From Halomarinibacterium sp034670265 (GTDB lineage Bacteria > Bacteroidota > Bacteroidia > Flavobacteriales > Flavobacteriaceae), in NCBI GenBank assembly GCA_034670265.1, contig JAXMNU010000008.1, positions 1 through 33,654 of the forward strand: DNA of 33,654 nt, read 5' to 3'. Positions within the stretch are counted from its first letter, which is position 1. The number at the start of each line of letters is the position of its first letter. Positions 6,861-15,390 of this stretch are shown here, one piece after another. The notes under the pieces were generated by a model. It saw only the letters and a list, made by a program, of their open reading frames with translations, made no database searches and had not been told where the DNA came from. Made by a program: the position numbers and the translations under genes.

Positions 6861-7980
6861 CTTCTTTTAGCACAGATAAATAGTCCTTTCTGTTATTTAC
6901 AAAGTCTCTTTCAGATATATCAATGAGCTTTACATTCTCAGCATGTTGTGTTTTTATAAACGCTAAATACCCTTCATTTATCTTCATTAAATAGTCTGCT
7001 TCAATACTTTGCTCATATTTTCTCCCACGTTTTTTTATATTTTCAAGTAACCGCTCTGTTGTTTGATATAAATACACATACAAATCGGGTTTGGGTAATT
7101 CTTTGTGCATTAAATGAAAGAGTTTTTTGTACAAGCTGTGTTCTTCTTCTGAAAGCGTGATTTTAGCAAAAATCATACTTTTATACACATCATAGTCAGC
7201 CACCACACAATCTTTAAACAAATCGTATTGGGTAATATCCTCTACTAATTGCTGATATCGATCTGCCAAAAAAGACATTTCCAGCGGAAAGGCATAACGA
7301 CTAGGCTCCTGATAAAACTTAGGTAAAAAAGGGTTCTCTTTGAAGCGTTCCAAAATGAGTTTCGCATTAAAATCGGAAGCAATTTGCTGTGCTAAACTGG
7401 TTTTGCCAGCACCAATATTTCCTTCAATTGCAATGTAATTATACTTGGAAACACTGTAATCATTTCTAGGATTTTTAAGCCATTTAGAAAGCTTAACCAC
7501 TTCACTAGTATCTTCTGTTTTGGCTAACATCCACACTGCATTTTTTTGAAATTTAGGATGCACTATTTGCGCGTTTATTTCGGCTAGTGGTTGTAACACA
7601 AACTTTCTATGTTGAATCTCGGGATGTGGGATGATTAATTTTTCTGTTCCTATTTCAATATCGTTATATAGCAATATATCTATATCGATTGGACGCGAGG
7701 TATATTTTTTTTGCTTGTTGCGCTCACGACCCATCTGCTTTTCAATCGTGAGGATCTTTTTAAGAACTTTATTAGGTTTAAATGCACTTTGTACCCAAAC
7801 TACACAGTTTAAAAAATCTTCTCCCTCAAAACCCAAAGCTGGTGTTTCATACACCGATGATAATTTATGAATGGTGCCAATTTCTTCAAAAATGGCATTC
7901 ACAGCTATTTGAAGGTTATCGAACTTGTTTCCTTGGTTACTCCCAAGCGATAGATATATGTTTTGAAGTGGCTTTATAAT
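6850..7980 (-). CDS. folK: Bifunctional HPPK (FolK)-deoxynucleoside kinase fusion
   Basis: Two enzymes are fused. Residues 1 to about 150 are 6-hydroxymethyl-7,8-dihydropterin pyrophosphokinase (folate synthesis), with R-P-I-D-I-D-I-L-L-Y and H-P-E-I-Q-H-R-K-F-V-L-Q-P-L. Residues from about 180 to 376 are a deoxynucleoside-kinase-like domain with the P-loop G-N-I-G-A-G-K-T at 187-194 and a later D-R-Y-Q motif. The first usual start codon is GTG 7902, but in-frame sequence upstream encodes Y-L-S-L-G-S-N-Q-G-N, the conserved N-terminus of HPPK. The frame is open up to a TAA at 7984-7986 and contains no ATG, GTG or TTG before that motif. I therefore place the start at the ATT at 7980 (376 residues). 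The fusion is common in Flavobacteriia as I recall; the kinase substrate is unclear. Confidence 0.85.
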   Translation of the reverse strand: MIKPLQNIYLSLGSNQGNKFDNLQIAVNAIFEEIGTIHKLSSVYETPALGFEGEDFLNCVVWVQSAFKPNKVLKKILTIEKQMGRERNKQKKYTSRPIDIDILLYNDIEIGTEKLIIPHPEIQHRKFVLQPLAEINAQIVHPKFQKNAVWMLAKTEDTSEVVKLSKWLKNPRNDYSVSKYNYIAIEGNIGAGKTSLAQQIASDFNAKLILERFKENPFLPKFYQEPSRYAFPLEMSFLADRYQQLVEDITQYDLFKDCVVADYDVYKSMIFAKITLSEEEHSLYKKLFHLMHKELPKPDLYVYLYQTTERLLENIKKRGRKYEQSIEADYLMKINEGYLAFIKTQHAENVKLIDISERDFVNNRKDYLSVLKEVIA

Positions 7981-8099
7981 GTCTTACTTTTACTCTTAAT
8001 ACGAGTGTTATTTTTAAAAAAAGTACGTTCAGATATTCTTTTAACGAAAATAAACAACCCTTAGCAAAAGGGCATCAATAAACTATAAAAATAATTTAT

Positions 8100-8786
8100 T
8101 TGAAGACAAAAGACGCCCTTTTCGCACAACGAATATATTTGCTATTGGCATCTTTGTTCATTTGTTCGCTGGTTGTTTCTAATTTAATTTTTCAGAAATT
8201 TTTTTACTGGGATTTTTTCGGACTTTATACTTTCGAAATTTCCGTTGGAATACTACCTTATCCCATCACGTTTTTAATCACCGATATTATCAGTGAAGTG
8301 TATGGAAAGAAAAAGGCAAACCAAGTAGTGACAATGGGTATTTTTGCTTCCTTTTTTTCTTTATTAATTGTGTATATTTCTAACGAAGTCCCCGCCACGG
8401 TTTGGAGCCCTGTGGACGATGCATTATTTAGTAAGGTTTTTGGTGCCACAGCCGTGGCGGTGTTTGCCTCAATGATGGCTTACCTTTTTGCGCAGTTTAT
8501 CGATATTCAAATATTTCACTTTTGGAAACGAATTACCAAAGGAAAACATCTCTGGCTTCGCAATAATTTTTCAACCTTTACCTCTCAATTTATTGATACG
8601 TTTACTGTGTTATTTCTCTTGTGTAGCTTCGGAAAAATAGACTGGGCACTTTTTGGAGGATTATTGCTAAGTGGCTTTCTTTTTAAGATTTTTATAGCAT
8701 TAATTGACACTCCTTTTTTATATCTTTCGGTATATGCCCTACGTCAACGATTCGGATTAAAAATGGGCGGCGAATTGGATTTTTAA
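8100..8786 (+). CDS. Queuosine precursor transporter (VUT/YhhQ family)
   Basis: A 228-residue polytopic membrane protein from a TTG start (M-K-T-K-D-A-L); no ATG lies in frame until inside the protein, and a stop lies seven codons upstream. The family (Vut_1, DUF165) imports queuosine precursors such as preQ0/preQ1 for tRNA modification. Diagnostic stretches are S-L-V-V-S-N-L-I-F-Q-K, the I-L-P-Y-P-I-T-F-L-I-T-D-I-I-S-E-V-Y-G signature, and a C-terminal run with Q-F-I-D-T-F-T-V. About six hydrophobic segments are visible. It is divergent from folK and precedes the AsmA-like gene by 18 nt, so the two are probably co-transcribed, although the roles are not obviously linked. Confidence 0.88.
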   Translation: MKTKDALFAQRIYLLLASLFICSLVVSNLIFQKFFYWDFFGLYTFEISVGILPYPITFLITDIISEVYGKKKANQVVTMGIFASFFSLLIVYISNEVPATVWSPVDDALFSKVFGATAVAVFASMMAYLFAQFIDIQIFHFWKRITKGKHLWLRNNFSTFTSQFIDTFTVLFLLCSFGKIDWALFGGLLLSGFLFKIFIALIDTPFLYLSVYALRQRFGLKMGGELDF

Positions 8787-8804
8787 AATTAAGAAACTTA
8801 CGTA

Positions 8805-11423
8805 ATGATGAAGAAGAAACTATTGAAAATAGCAGGAATTGTGGTACTCGTATTTGTAGTGTTATTAGCGCTTTCCCCTTTATTTTTTAAAGGGACTATG
8901 GAAAAAATAGTGAAACGAAGTATTGATAACAGCCTAAATGCGGACGTTACTTGGGAAGATTTTGATGTCACACTTTTTAGCAGTTTCCCAGATGCTGCGC
9001 TTACCATAAAAAACTTTAAAGTGATAAACAGAGCTCCTTTTGAAGGCGACACCCTTGCCACCGGAGAATTCTTAAAACTTGATATGGGCGTTACACAACT
9101 TTTTAAAACCGAAAGCGAATCTATTATCATTGATGCTTTGTATTTTGAAAAAGCATTTGTCAACATTCTGGTAGATTCTATTGGGCAAACCAATTACGAT
9201 ATTGCTATAAAAAGTGAATCATCTATTGAAGGTGAAACTCAGGATTCTTCAGGCTTTACCTTCAATTTAAAAAAATATGAATTAAAAGATTCCCAAATAA
9301 ACTACCTCGACGAAGCCACACAAACCTTTTTAGTGCTCAAAAATTTAAATCACGAAGGCAATGGTGATTTTTCAGTAGCAGAATCGGAGTTGGAAACAAC
9401 CACGAGCACTCTTGCAACTTTACGCAAAGGCGATATTGAATATTTAAATGACAATATTGTCTCGCTAGACGCTGTTTTTCAAATGGATTTTGAAGCACAG
9501 AAATATACTTTTCTTGAAAATGAAGCCAAGATTAATGAGCTTCCTCTTACCTTTAATGGCTTTGTGAAAGTGAATGAAAACAATAATGAAATTGACATTA
9601 CTTTTAAAACACCTTCTTCAGATTTTAAAAACTTTTTAGGGGTTATTCCAAAGGTTTATGTCAAAGAACTTGACGGTGTAACCACCACGGGAAATTTTAC
9701 TGTAGACGGAATGTTGAAGGGAATAATTGATGAAACTTATATCCCTAAAATGGATATAAAAATTGCGAGTGAGAATGCTTCATTTAAGTATCCAGACTTG
9801 CCAAAAGCCGTACAAAATATTTCCATAGATGCTACCCTAAAAAACGAAACGGGGCTTTTAAAAGACACCTATCTCAATATTGGCGGGATGACTTTTAAAA
9901 TTGATAATGAAGTGTTTTCGGCAAGCGGAAGCTTACAAAATCTTACAGCCAATATGCTGGTTAATTTAGCACTCAAAGGAACCCTTAATCTTGCCAATAT
10001 TGAAAAGGTATTACCTATTGAATTAGAACAAGATTTAACAGGGATTTTTAAAGCCGATTTTACCACTAATTTTGATATGGAATCGGTAGAAAAAGAACAA
10101 TACCAAAATATAAAAAGCGCTGGAACAGCGAGTTTAAAAGAATTCACTTATAGCGATGCCGCTTTTAAAAATCCAATAGAAATTTCTAACGCCGATGTTA
10201 CTTTTTTTCCTGGAAACATCAAGTTGAATTCCCTTACGGCAAGTTCTGGACAAACTGATTTAAGAGCAAGTGGAACCATACAAAATTTAATTCCGTGGAT
10301 TTTGGCAAAACAGGATTTGAAAGGAAATTTCACTGCGCAGTCCAACACATTCAACCTCGACGATTTCATGACTGCTGAAGAAAATGCTTCAGCAGATGGT
10401 AAACAAACCGGCGATGATGCTATTTCAATTCCTGATTTTTTGGATGCCACGTTAAACTTTTCAGCAAATAAAGTGATTTATGACAATGTGAATCTTACTA
10501 ATGTAAAAGGTACCATTAGTATAAAAGATGAAGCAGCTTCCTTAAGCAATGTGTCTTCTTCGGCCTTTGGAGGGGATATTTTGTTTTCTGGAAATGTTTC
10601 AACTAAAGAAACCAATTCTACGTTCACAATGGATCTGGATTTAAAGAAAATTGATATTGGAGAATCGTTTGGGCAACTTGATCTTTTAAAATATTTTGCT
10701 CCTATTGCCAAAGCACTTGACGGAGATATTAATACAACCATAAAACTACAAGGAGGCCTAAATAAAAACCTTACTCCAAAACTCAATACCCTTGTAGGCA
10801 ATGCATTAGCACAGATTATTACTGCTGAAGTAAATCCTCAAGAAGCACCGCTACTCACTAAACTTGGTGAAAAAGTTTCTTTTTTAAACCTTGATAGATT
10901 GAGTGTGCGAGATTTAAGCACTGCCTTTTCTTTTAATGATGGGAACATTGAAGTAAAACCCTTCGATTTTAATGTAAAAGGAGTGAAAATTACCGCTGCA
11001 GGAAGTCATAGCTTAGATAAAACCATCGATTATAACCTTACCATGGATGTTCCAGCAAATTACTTGGGTGGCGAGGTTACTAAACTCCTTGCGAAGTTAG
11101 ACCCAAAAGAAGCAAATGAAATGACGGTATCCATTCCTGTTGGTCTAAAAGGGAATTTTACGAGTCCACAAATTTCATTAAATACTGAAGGAGCTGTTAA
11201 ATCATTAACTCAAAAGTTAATTGATAAGCAAAAAAAGGACTTAAAAGATAAGGGAATCGATATTTTAAAAGATATCACGAATGTCGGGAAAGACACTCCG
11301 AAGGATTCTACAGCAACTCAAGGAGAATCATCCACACAAACAACAACCGATGTTGTAAAAGATATCTTCGGAAATATTTTTGGAAAAAAGAAAAAACAAG
11401 ACAGTATCCCTAAAATAAATTAA
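8805..11423 (+). CDS. AsmA-family protein
   Basis: This 872-residue protein has one N-terminal membrane anchor at about 7-27 (K-I-A-G-I-V-V-L-V-F-V-V-L-L) and a long periplasmic region. The start of that region (D-V-T-W-E-D-F-D-V-T-L-F-S-S-F-P-D) is typical of Bacteroidota AsmA proteins, and the C-terminal part resembles the AsmA C-terminal region. AsmA-like proteins form long beta-taco grooves and are linked to phospholipid transport between the membranes. The last 60 or so residues are K-, D- and T-rich and end in a basic F-G-K-K-K-K tail. Two Met codons are adjacent at the start (8805, 8808). Its stop overlaps that of the convergent DUF2797 gene by 2 nt. Confidence 0.88.
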   Translation: MMKKKLLKIAGIVVLVFVVLLALSPLFFKGTMEKIVKRSIDNSLNADVTWEDFDVTLFSSFPDAALTIKNFKVINRAPFEGDTLATGEFLKLDMGVTQLFKTESESIIIDALYFEKAFVNILVDSIGQTNYDIAIKSESSIEGETQDSSGFTFNLKKYELKDSQINYLDEATQTFLVLKNLNHEGNGDFSVAESELETTTSTLATLRKGDIEYLNDNIVSLDAVFQMDFEAQKYTFLENEAKINELPLTFNGFVKVNENNNEIDITFKTPSSDFKNFLGVIPKVYVKELDGVTTTGNFTVDGMLKGIIDETYIPKMDIKIASENASFKYPDLPKAVQNISIDATLKNETGLLKDTYLNIGGMTFKIDNEVFSASGSLQNLTANMLVNLALKGTLNLANIEKVLPIELEQDLTGIFKADFTTNFDMESVEKEQYQNIKSAGTASLKEFTYSDAAFKNPIEISNADVTFFPGNIKLNSLTASSGQTDLRASGTIQNLIPWILAKQDLKGNFTAQSNTFNLDDFMTAEENASADGKQTGDDAISIPDFLDATLNFSANKVIYDNVNLTNVKGTISIKDEAASLSNVSSSAFGGDILFSGNVSTKETNSTFTMDLDLKKIDIGESFGQLDLLKYFAPIAKALDGDINTTIKLQGGLNKNLTPKLNTLVGNALAQIITAEVNPQEAPLLTKLGEKVSFLNLDRLSVRDLSTAFSFNDGNIEVKPFDFNVKGVKITAAGSHSLDKTIDYNLTMDVPANYLGGEVTKLLAKLDPKEANEMTVSIPVGLKGNFTSPQISLNTEGAVKSLTQKLIDKQKKDLKDKGIDILKDITNVGKDTPKDSTATQGESSTQTTTDVVKDIFGNIFGKKKKQDSIPKIN

Positions 11424-12214
11424 CCCACCGAAATTCCTACGTAAAGTCCTTCATTGCTTCGAATATTAAAAACCGTTTGGTCTTCAAAAATTAGGTATTG
11501 CCCTTTTATACCTTTTAAAACACCCGAATATTCTATCATTTTTTCCAAATTCAAGCTTTTAGGCTTTACAGGGTATTGAACTACAGGAAATTCTAAATTG
11601 GTTTCCGAATTATTTTCAATAAAATAGGGTTTTGCCTCTTCGGGGATAAATTGTTTCAGTTTATTACGCCATTCCACCAAATCTTCATCTTTGATTTCAT
11701 TTTTTAGCATGGTACGCCAATTGGTTTTATCACTAATGTGATCTTTTAAAGCCACTTCGGTGATTCCTGCCAAATAACGATTAGGTACCTCAACAATTTC
11801 AATAGCTTCGTGAGCCCCTTGATCTATCCATCGAGTTGGCACTTGACTACGTCGAGTCACCCCAACTTTTACATTACTACTATTTGCGAGATAAACAATA
11901 TGTGGCTGAATTTGCACTTTTTTTTCGTATTCTAAATCTCGGTCTTCTTGGTCTAAATGCGCCTTACTTAACTCTGGTCGCATCACCCAATCTGCCGCTT
12001 GTGGGACTTCAAAAAAGCAACTTTTGCAAAATCCTTGGCGAAAAATAGGTCTATCCAATCCACAATGTAAACATTGGTATTTCAAAAATTTTAGGGTGAC
12101 GTTTTTATCAAGTAACTGGTTTACATTGATAAAGTTACTTTCAAGAATTAAGTAATACTGAATGGGCGAACCATTTTCAGTTTCCATTTTTGTGAGGACT
12201 CCTTCAAACTGCAT
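11420..12214 (-). CDS. DUF2797 zinc-binding protein
   Basis: A 264-residue protein with a four-Cys site, C48-x2-C51 and C63-x2-C66, fitting a zinc ribbon. After it comes I-V-Y-L-A-N-S-S-N-V-K-V-G-V-T-R, which resembles the GIY-YIG fold (Y...K-V-G-V-T-R), and W-I-D-Q-G-A. These mark the DUF2797 family, whose role is not established; GIY-YIG resemblance would suggest a nucleic-acid enzyme, which is inference. It faces the GH3-fold gene divergently across 42 bp and converges with the AsmA gene, with overlapping stops. Confidence 0.85.
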   Translation of the reverse strand: MQFEGVLTKMETENGSPIQYYLILESNFINVNQLLDKNVTLKFLKYQCLHCGLDRPIFRQGFCKSCFFEVPQAADWVMRPELSKAHLDQEDRDLEYEKKVQIQPHIVYLANSSNVKVGVTRRSQVPTRWIDQGAHEAIEIVEVPNRYLAGITEVALKDHISDKTNWRTMLKNEIKDEDLVEWRNKLKQFIPEEAKPYFIENNSETNLEFPVVQYPVKPKSLNLEKMIEYSGVLKGIKGQYLIFEDQTVFNIRSNEGLYVGISVG

Positions 12215-12256
12215 ATAAAAAATTACTATTTTTAGGTCTTAAAGATAGCGGAAAAT

Positions 12257-13771
12257 ATGCCAATTCCCATAGTTAACTCTATTGCCTCTTGGTTTTTAAA
12301 GAAAAGATATCACCAGATTGAGCTTTTCCTTAAATACCCTCTTGAAGTACAGGAAGAACTTTTACATATCCTACTACAGAAGGCGAAGAATACAGAAATT
12401 GGTAAACAATATGAATTTTCTTCCATAAAAAACTACACCGAATTTTCTGAACGAGTTCCCATAACCACCTACGAAGAAAATGAGCCTAATATAGAACGTG
12501 CGCGTCGTGGTGAGCATAATATCTTTTGGCCCACACCTATTAAATGGTTTGCAAAATCGAGTGGGACAACTAATGCTAAAAGTAAATTTATACCCGTTAG
12601 TCAAGATTCGTTAGAGGATTGTCATTATGCAGCGAGCAAAGATTTATTGTGTATTTATTTTAACAATAATCCCGAATCTCAATTATTTGTTGGGAAGAGT
12701 TTACGCCTTGGCGGAAGTAAAGAATTGTACAAGCAAAACGGAACTGCTTTTGGAGATCTTTCTGCAATACTCATTGACAATATGCCCTTTTGGGCAGAAT
12801 TTAGCAGCACCCCAAGCAACGAAGTTTCGTTGATGGCAGATTGGGAAACTAAAATGCAAGCCATAGTTGATGAAACCATTAAAGAAAAAGTAACAAGTTT
12901 AGCTGGCGTACCCTCTTGGATGCTCGTATTGCTGAATAATGTATTACAAACCACAGGTAAAGAAAGCTTATTCGAAATTTGGCCAAATTTGGAGGTGTAC
13001 TTTCATGGAGGAGTGAGCTTTGAACCTTATGTAGATCAGTATAAAAAGATCCTGCCACGGGATACTTTTAAATATTACGAAATCTATAATGCTTCGGAAG
13101 GATTTTTTGCAATCCAAGATCAGAATAATAGTAAAGAGTTACTATTGATGCTTGACTACGGAATCTTTTACGAATTTATCCCAATGGATGTTTATGGCAG
13201 CCCAGAAGAGAAAGCCATTCCATTAGGTGAGGTTGAAATTAATAAGAACTACGCTATTGTTATTACAACCAATGCAGGTCTATGGCGTTATAAAGTAGGC
13301 GATACCGTTAGGTTTACTTCTATAAATCCCTACCGAATTAAAGTAACCGGGCGAACCAAACACCATATTAATGTATTTGGGGAAGAGCTCATTATTGAAA
13401 ATGCCGAAGCAGCTTTAAAGAAATCGGCACAACTCACCGAATGTGAAATCGTAGATTTTACAGCTGGCCCTATTTTTATGAAAGACAAGGAAAAAGGAGC
13501 TCACGAATGGATTATTGAATTTAAAACACCTCCTAAAAATTTTAATCAATTTGCTGAAATCTTTGATAAATCACTACAGGAAGTAAACAGCGATTATGAA
13601 GCAAAGCGCTTTAATAATACTACCTTAAATGCTCCCAAGATACACGCAGCACGGGAAAATCTATTTTACGATTGGTTAAAGGATAAAGGAAAACTGGGTG
13701 GGCAACATAAAATTCCAAGACTTTCAAATTCCCGAGATTTTATTGAAGAATTACTCCAAATAAATAATTAA
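12257..13771 (+). CDS. GH3-fold acyl-adenylate/amide synthetase-like protein
   Basis: At 504 residues it fits the bacterial GH3 family, relatives of the plant auxin-responsive GH3 amido synthetases. The ATP-binding motif is S-S-G-T-T at 101-105. The A5-like motif is Y-N-A-S-E-G-F-F, and the C-terminal region has W-R-Y-K-V-G-D and V-T-G-R-T-K. The fold predicts ATP-dependent adenylation of a carboxylic acid followed by transfer to an amine. Bacterial substrates are mostly unknown, and the 'auxin-responsive promoter' label should not be taken literally. The start codon lies 42 nt from the divergent DUF2797 gene, so the two promoters overlap in a short space; TATTTTTA near 12230 is a possible imperfect -7 element. 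Confidence 0.9.
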   Translation: MPIPIVNSIASWFLKKRYHQIELFLKYPLEVQEELLHILLQKAKNTEIGKQYEFSSIKNYTEFSERVPITTYEENEPNIERARRGEHNIFWPTPIKWFAKSSGTTNAKSKFIPVSQDSLEDCHYAASKDLLCIYFNNNPESQLFVGKSLRLGGSKELYKQNGTAFGDLSAILIDNMPFWAEFSSTPSNEVSLMADWETKMQAIVDETIKEKVTSLAGVPSWMLVLLNNVLQTTGKESLFEIWPNLEVYFHGGVSFEPYVDQYKKILPRDTFKYYEIYNASEGFFAIQDQNNSKELLLMLDYGIFYEFIPMDVYGSPEEKAIPLGEVEINKNYAIVITTNAGLWRYKVGDTVRFTSINPYRIKVTGRTKHHINVFGEELIIENAEAALKKSAQLTECEIVDFTAGPIFMKDKEKGAHEWIIEFKTPPKNFNQFAEIFDKSLQEVNSDYEAKRFNNTTLNAPKIHAARENLFYDWLKDKGKLGGQHKIPRLSNSRDFIEELLQINN

Positions 13772-13824
13772 ACTAGTACCCTTTTCACACTTTATCGATT
13801 ATTTCAATTACTACAACTAATAGT

Positions 13825-13856
13825 TTTGGTAGTCTTTTTCTTACGCAATACATTTG
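13825..13856 (+). promoter_or_regulatory. Promoter of the 62-residue lipoprotein gene
   Basis: TTTG (13825-13828), a 20-nt spacer, then TACATTTG (13849-13856) give a textbook Bacteroidota promoter. The ATG follows 27 nt after the -7 element. Confidence 0.75.
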
Positions 13857-13883
13857 CTATAACAAATTACAATTGGGGCTGTA

Positions 13884-14072
13884 ATGAGAACTATAACAAC
13901 TATACTTTGCATAGTATTAGTTGCTCTTTTTACTTCTTGCGCTACTGTTCAACCTCACAAGAACATAGACAAAGAACTAAAAGTAGCTGGCTATACATTA
14001 AAAAGCAAAAAAGAATTACTACAACAAAAGGTATTAAATACCAAAGTAAAAACTGTTGTAGCACAACCTTAG
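13884..14072 (+). CDS. Small lipoprotein (62 residues), function unknown
   Basis: The signal peptide M-R-T-I-T-T-I-L-C-I-V-L-V-A-L ends in a lipobox-like F-T-S-C, with Cys19 the predicted lipidated residue. The mature part is about 44 residues, Lys-rich and probably helical (L-K-S-K-K-E-L-L-Q-Q-K). It has its own promoter (13825-13856) and terminator (14088-14118), so it is a stand-alone unit. A longer overlapping frame starting at 13826 lacks any signal peptide and is disregarded. No family recognised. Confidence 0.75.
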   Translation: MRTITTILCIVLVALFTSCATVQPHKNIDKELKVAGYTLKSKKELLQQKVLNTKVKTVVAQP

Positions 14073-14087
14073 GTTAAAAATTTTAAT

Positions 14088-14118
14088 AAAAAAACCCTCG
14101 AAATTTCGAGGGTTTTTG
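14088..14118. terminator. Bidirectional intrinsic terminator between the small lipoprotein and clpX
   Basis: CCCTCGAAA/TTTCGAGGG (14095-14112) is a perfect palindrome, flanked by seven A (14088-14094) and five T (14113-14117). It can end transcription from both convergent genes. Confidence 0.9.
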
Positions 14119-14137
14119 TTTTTTATTCAATAGAAAT

Positions 14138-15370
14138 CTAAGAAACTGCTTTCAGCTTTTTAATAGTTGCTTTGCTTAATTTCTCTTCTACATATTCCTT
14201 TGTTACGTGCAATTTTTTATCATTAGTTCCTGGAAGTTCAAACATAGCATCCGTTAAGGCGGCTTCACATAACGATCGTAATCCTCTCGCACCCAATTTG
14301 TATTCTACCGCTTGGTCTACAATAAAATCTAGCGCCTCTTCAGTAATAATAAAATCAATATCATCCATTTCAAACAGTTTTTTATACTGTTTAATGATGG
14401 CATTTTTTGGTTCGGTTAAAATTGCACGAAGTGTTCCTTTATCGAGGGGATTCATATATGCCAACACCGGTAAACGTCCAATAATTTCTGGGATTAATCC
14501 AAATTCTTTTAAATCCTTCGGAATGATATATCGCAATAAATTATCTCGTTCCAGTGTGTTTTCCTTTTGCGAAGCACTAAATCCAACCGCTTGCATATTC
14601 AAACGCTTAGAAATATGACGTTCAATACCATCAAACGCTCCTCCAGCAATAAATAGAATATTTTCGGTATTTACTTCAATAAATTTTTGATCGGGATGCT
14701 TTCGCCCACCTTTGGGTGGAACATTAACCACAGTCCCTTCTAGAAGTTTCAGTAAAGCTTGCTGCACTCCTTCTCCACTCACATCCCGGGTAATGGATGG
14801 ATTATCGCTTTTACGAGCGATTTTATCAATTTCATCGATAAAAACAATTCCGTTTTGGGCTTTTTCCAAATTGTAATCCGCCGCCTGCAATAAACGAGTC
14901 AAAATACTTTCCACATCTTCTCCCACATATCCAGCTTCGGTTAAAACCGTAGCGTCGACAATCGCTAAAGGCACATTAAGCATCCTTGCAATTGTTTTTG
15001 CCATTAATGTTTTCCCTGTTCCCGTTTCTCCAACGATAATAATATTGCTTTTCTGAATTTCAATATCATCATCCGTCTTTGTTTGAAGTAATCTTTTGTA
15101 GTGGTTATATACCGCCACAGACATTACTTTTTTGGTATGGTCCTGCCCAATGATATAATCGTCCAAAAATTCTTTAATAGATTTTGGTTTTTTAAGCATC
15201 ATATCCTTGGAAAGCTCAGCATTTTCAGAATGCAATGCCTCTTCAATCACAATACCGTGAGCCTGCTCGATACAGCGATCACAGATATGTGCATCCAATC
15301 CAGCAATAAGCAAATTGGTTTCGGCTTTTTTACGACCACAAAAGGAACATTCTAATTCTTCTTTCGACAT
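14138..15370 (-). CDS. clpX: ATP-dependent Clp protease, ATP-binding subunit ClpX
   Basis: A 410-residue AAA+ unfoldase that feeds substrates to ClpP. The N-terminal zinc-binding domain has C8, C11, C30 and C33. Walker A is G-E-T-G-T-G-K-T at 114-121, Walker B is I-V-F-I-D-E-I-D-K-I, and sensor and R-finger regions follow (G-R-L-P-V-L, the pore-2 and RKH-like H-I-S-K-R-L). G-A-R-G-L-R is the sensor-2 motif. It lies 20 nt after clpP and is read in the same direction, so the two are likely co-transcribed. Confidence 0.98.
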   Translation of the reverse strand: MSKEELECSFCGRKKAETNLLIAGLDAHICDRCIEQAHGIVIEEALHSENAELSKDMMLKKPKSIKEFLDDYIIGQDHTKKVMSVAVYNHYKRLLQTKTDDDIEIQKSNIIIVGETGTGKTLMAKTIARMLNVPLAIVDATVLTEAGYVGEDVESILTRLLQAADYNLEKAQNGIVFIDEIDKIARKSDNPSITRDVSGEGVQQALLKLLEGTVVNVPPKGGRKHPDQKFIEVNTENILFIAGGAFDGIERHISKRLNMQAVGFSASQKENTLERDNLLRYIIPKDLKEFGLIPEIIGRLPVLAYMNPLDKGTLRAILTEPKNAIIKQYKKLFEMDDIDFIITEEALDFIVDQAVEYKLGARGLRSLCEAALTDAMFELPGTNDKKLHVTKEYVEEKLSKATIKKLKAVS

Positions 15371-15390
15371 ACGTCTTGTTTTAGTTACTA

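Noticed and set aside
12257..13771. Auxin response or plant-derived gene
   Set aside because: GH3-fold proteins are widespread in bacteria, and composition here matches the neighbours; no sign of transfer.
13826..14077. Forward frame of 83 codons overlapping the 62-residue lipoprotein
   Set aside because: It begins upstream of the mapped promoter -7 element and lacks a signal peptide; the ATG at 13884 gives a proper lipoprotein.
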